Shown: positions 63,751 through 64,000 of the stretch, piece after piece | Layout: each line of letters starts with the position of its first letter | How positions within the stretch are numbered: position 1 is the stretch's first letter | Source of the DNA: Flavobacterium sp. | GTDB taxonomy: Bacteria; Bacteroidota; Bacteroidia; Flavobacteriales; Flavobacteriaceae | Length of the DNA stretch: 64,000 nt | NCBI GenBank assembly: GCA_015234525.1 | Contig: JADGMX010000020.1 | Span: 1 to 64,000 of the forward strand | Reading direction: 5' to 3' | The notes under the pieces: model-generated | Told to the model about the DNA's origin: nothing | Databases searched by the model: none | The model's input: the letters and a program-made list of their open reading frames with translations, nothing else | Translations under genes and position numbers: made by a program

Positions 63751-63785
63751 ATCGACAAACTGTATCATTTTACCGACGAAATGCA
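63751..63785 (+). promoter_or_regulatory. Direct repeat upstream of the last secreted-protein gene (21-bp period)
   Basis: The elements CGACAAACTGTA (63753-63764) and CGACGAAATGCA (63774-63785) start 21 bp apart. They end 82 bp before the ATG. The sequence after them, ACTTTTTTAGTTGTAA, is also similar to that at 53.8 kb. Confidence 0.6.
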
Positions 63786-63866
63786 AATTTTACTTTTTTA
63801 GTTGTAAATATTTTTAGAAGTTTGCGGTGAAAGTAATCCCCAAGTTTATTTTTAAACCGTCTACTT

Positions 63867-64000
63867 ATGAAGCAGTTCTCCTTAATTCTTGCAGTTTTTT
63901 GTTTTCAAATCAGTCTTGGACAATGGTCAAAAACCACAGCCACCACCGGAACAATCTCCGAGAATCATAATGGATTGCGCAATCCTAATATCTACGCACT
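63867..64000 (+). CDS. Start of a secreted protein, truncated by the window end
   Basis: Only the first 44 residues are visible. They form a signal peptide (MKQFSLILAVFCFQISLG) followed by QWSKTTATTGTISENH. Nothing more can be said of the family. The direct repeat upstream is shared with two T9SS genes, which suggests another secreted surface protein. Confidence 0.7.
   Translation, partial: MKQFSLILAVFCFQISLGQWSKTTATTGTISENHNGLRNPNIYA

Larger units (their letters stand above)
63403..63866. other. Intergenic region before the last secreted-protein gene
   Basis: This 464-bp stretch holds a degenerate copy of the dispersed repeat (63413-63470), one lone element at 63586-63599 and the clear direct repeat at 63751-63785. 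Long A/T tracts lie between. No other gene is visible. Confidence 0.6.

Noticed and set aside
1..64000. Toxin-antitoxin, CRISPR, phage or transposon systems.
   Set aside because: No direct-repeat/spacer array, integrase, transposase or phage structural gene is visible; the holin-like protein fits the YqjE stress group better than a prophage.

Overview
The window looks like chromosome of a member of the Bacteroidota, most likely family Flavobacteriaceae and close to Flavobacterium. The support is: two large secreted proteins with type IX secretion (T9SS) sorting domains; a surface lipoprotein with Cys-Ser-Asp-Asp-Asp after the lipidation site; a TonB receptor with an N-terminal carboxypeptidase-regulatory-like domain; Bacteroidota promoter elements (TTG / TAnnTTTG); weak Shine-Dalgarno sequences; and the gene content around dnaA, gap and acn. 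I saw no tRNA, rRNA, CRISPR array, transposase or prophage. The right-hand part (54-63 kb) reads as a stress-type accessory region.

Layout. 0.1-2.9 kb: an M16 peptidase pair. 3.0-12.3 kb: two divergent operons that together look like siderophore-iron uptake and reduction. The left one encodes a TonB receptor and a DUF4374 surface lipoprotein. The right one encodes an exported ankyrin protein, a DUF2271 protein, a PepSY/flavodoxin/FNR membrane reductase and an ApbE flavin transferase. 12.5-20.2 kb: a Coa1-like protein, a 2322-residue T9SS protein and a small membrane protein. 20.4-22.7 kb: an FMN reductase and prfC. 23.0-28.4 kb: three SurA/PpiC-type proteins and a MoxR ATPase. 28.4-30.6 kb: a divergent pair, a copper type II monooxygenase-like protein and an acyltransferase. 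30.8-49.3 kb: mostly housekeeping genes (acn, gap, htrA, dapF, mltG, rsmI, dnaA, ribD, prmC, hisS). 49.3-53.7 kb: a 1461-residue T9SS protein. 54.2-63.4 kb: DUF892 ferritin-like protein, FAD/Rieske oxidoreductase, YtxH, holin-like and ADH proteins, small unknown proteins, an AraC-type regulator, a response regulator and a histidine kinase. 63.87 kb to the end: the start of another secreted protein.

Main points for follow-up. (1) The 3-12.3 kb locus can be read as an electron path from NADPH through FAD/FMN and a membrane heme protein to a probably flavinylated periplasmic DUF2271 protein, next to surface ferri-siderophore capture. (2) A direct repeat of about 14 bp with 20-21 bp period lies upstream of all three large secreted-protein genes. 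(3) A dispersed intergenic repeat of 60-100 bp with internal hairpins occurs about nine times, often just after a gene and in that gene's direction. (4) The gene at 28.4-29.5 kb has the ligand pattern of PHM/DBH-type copper monooxygenases. All family names are from reading the sequence; no database search was possible.
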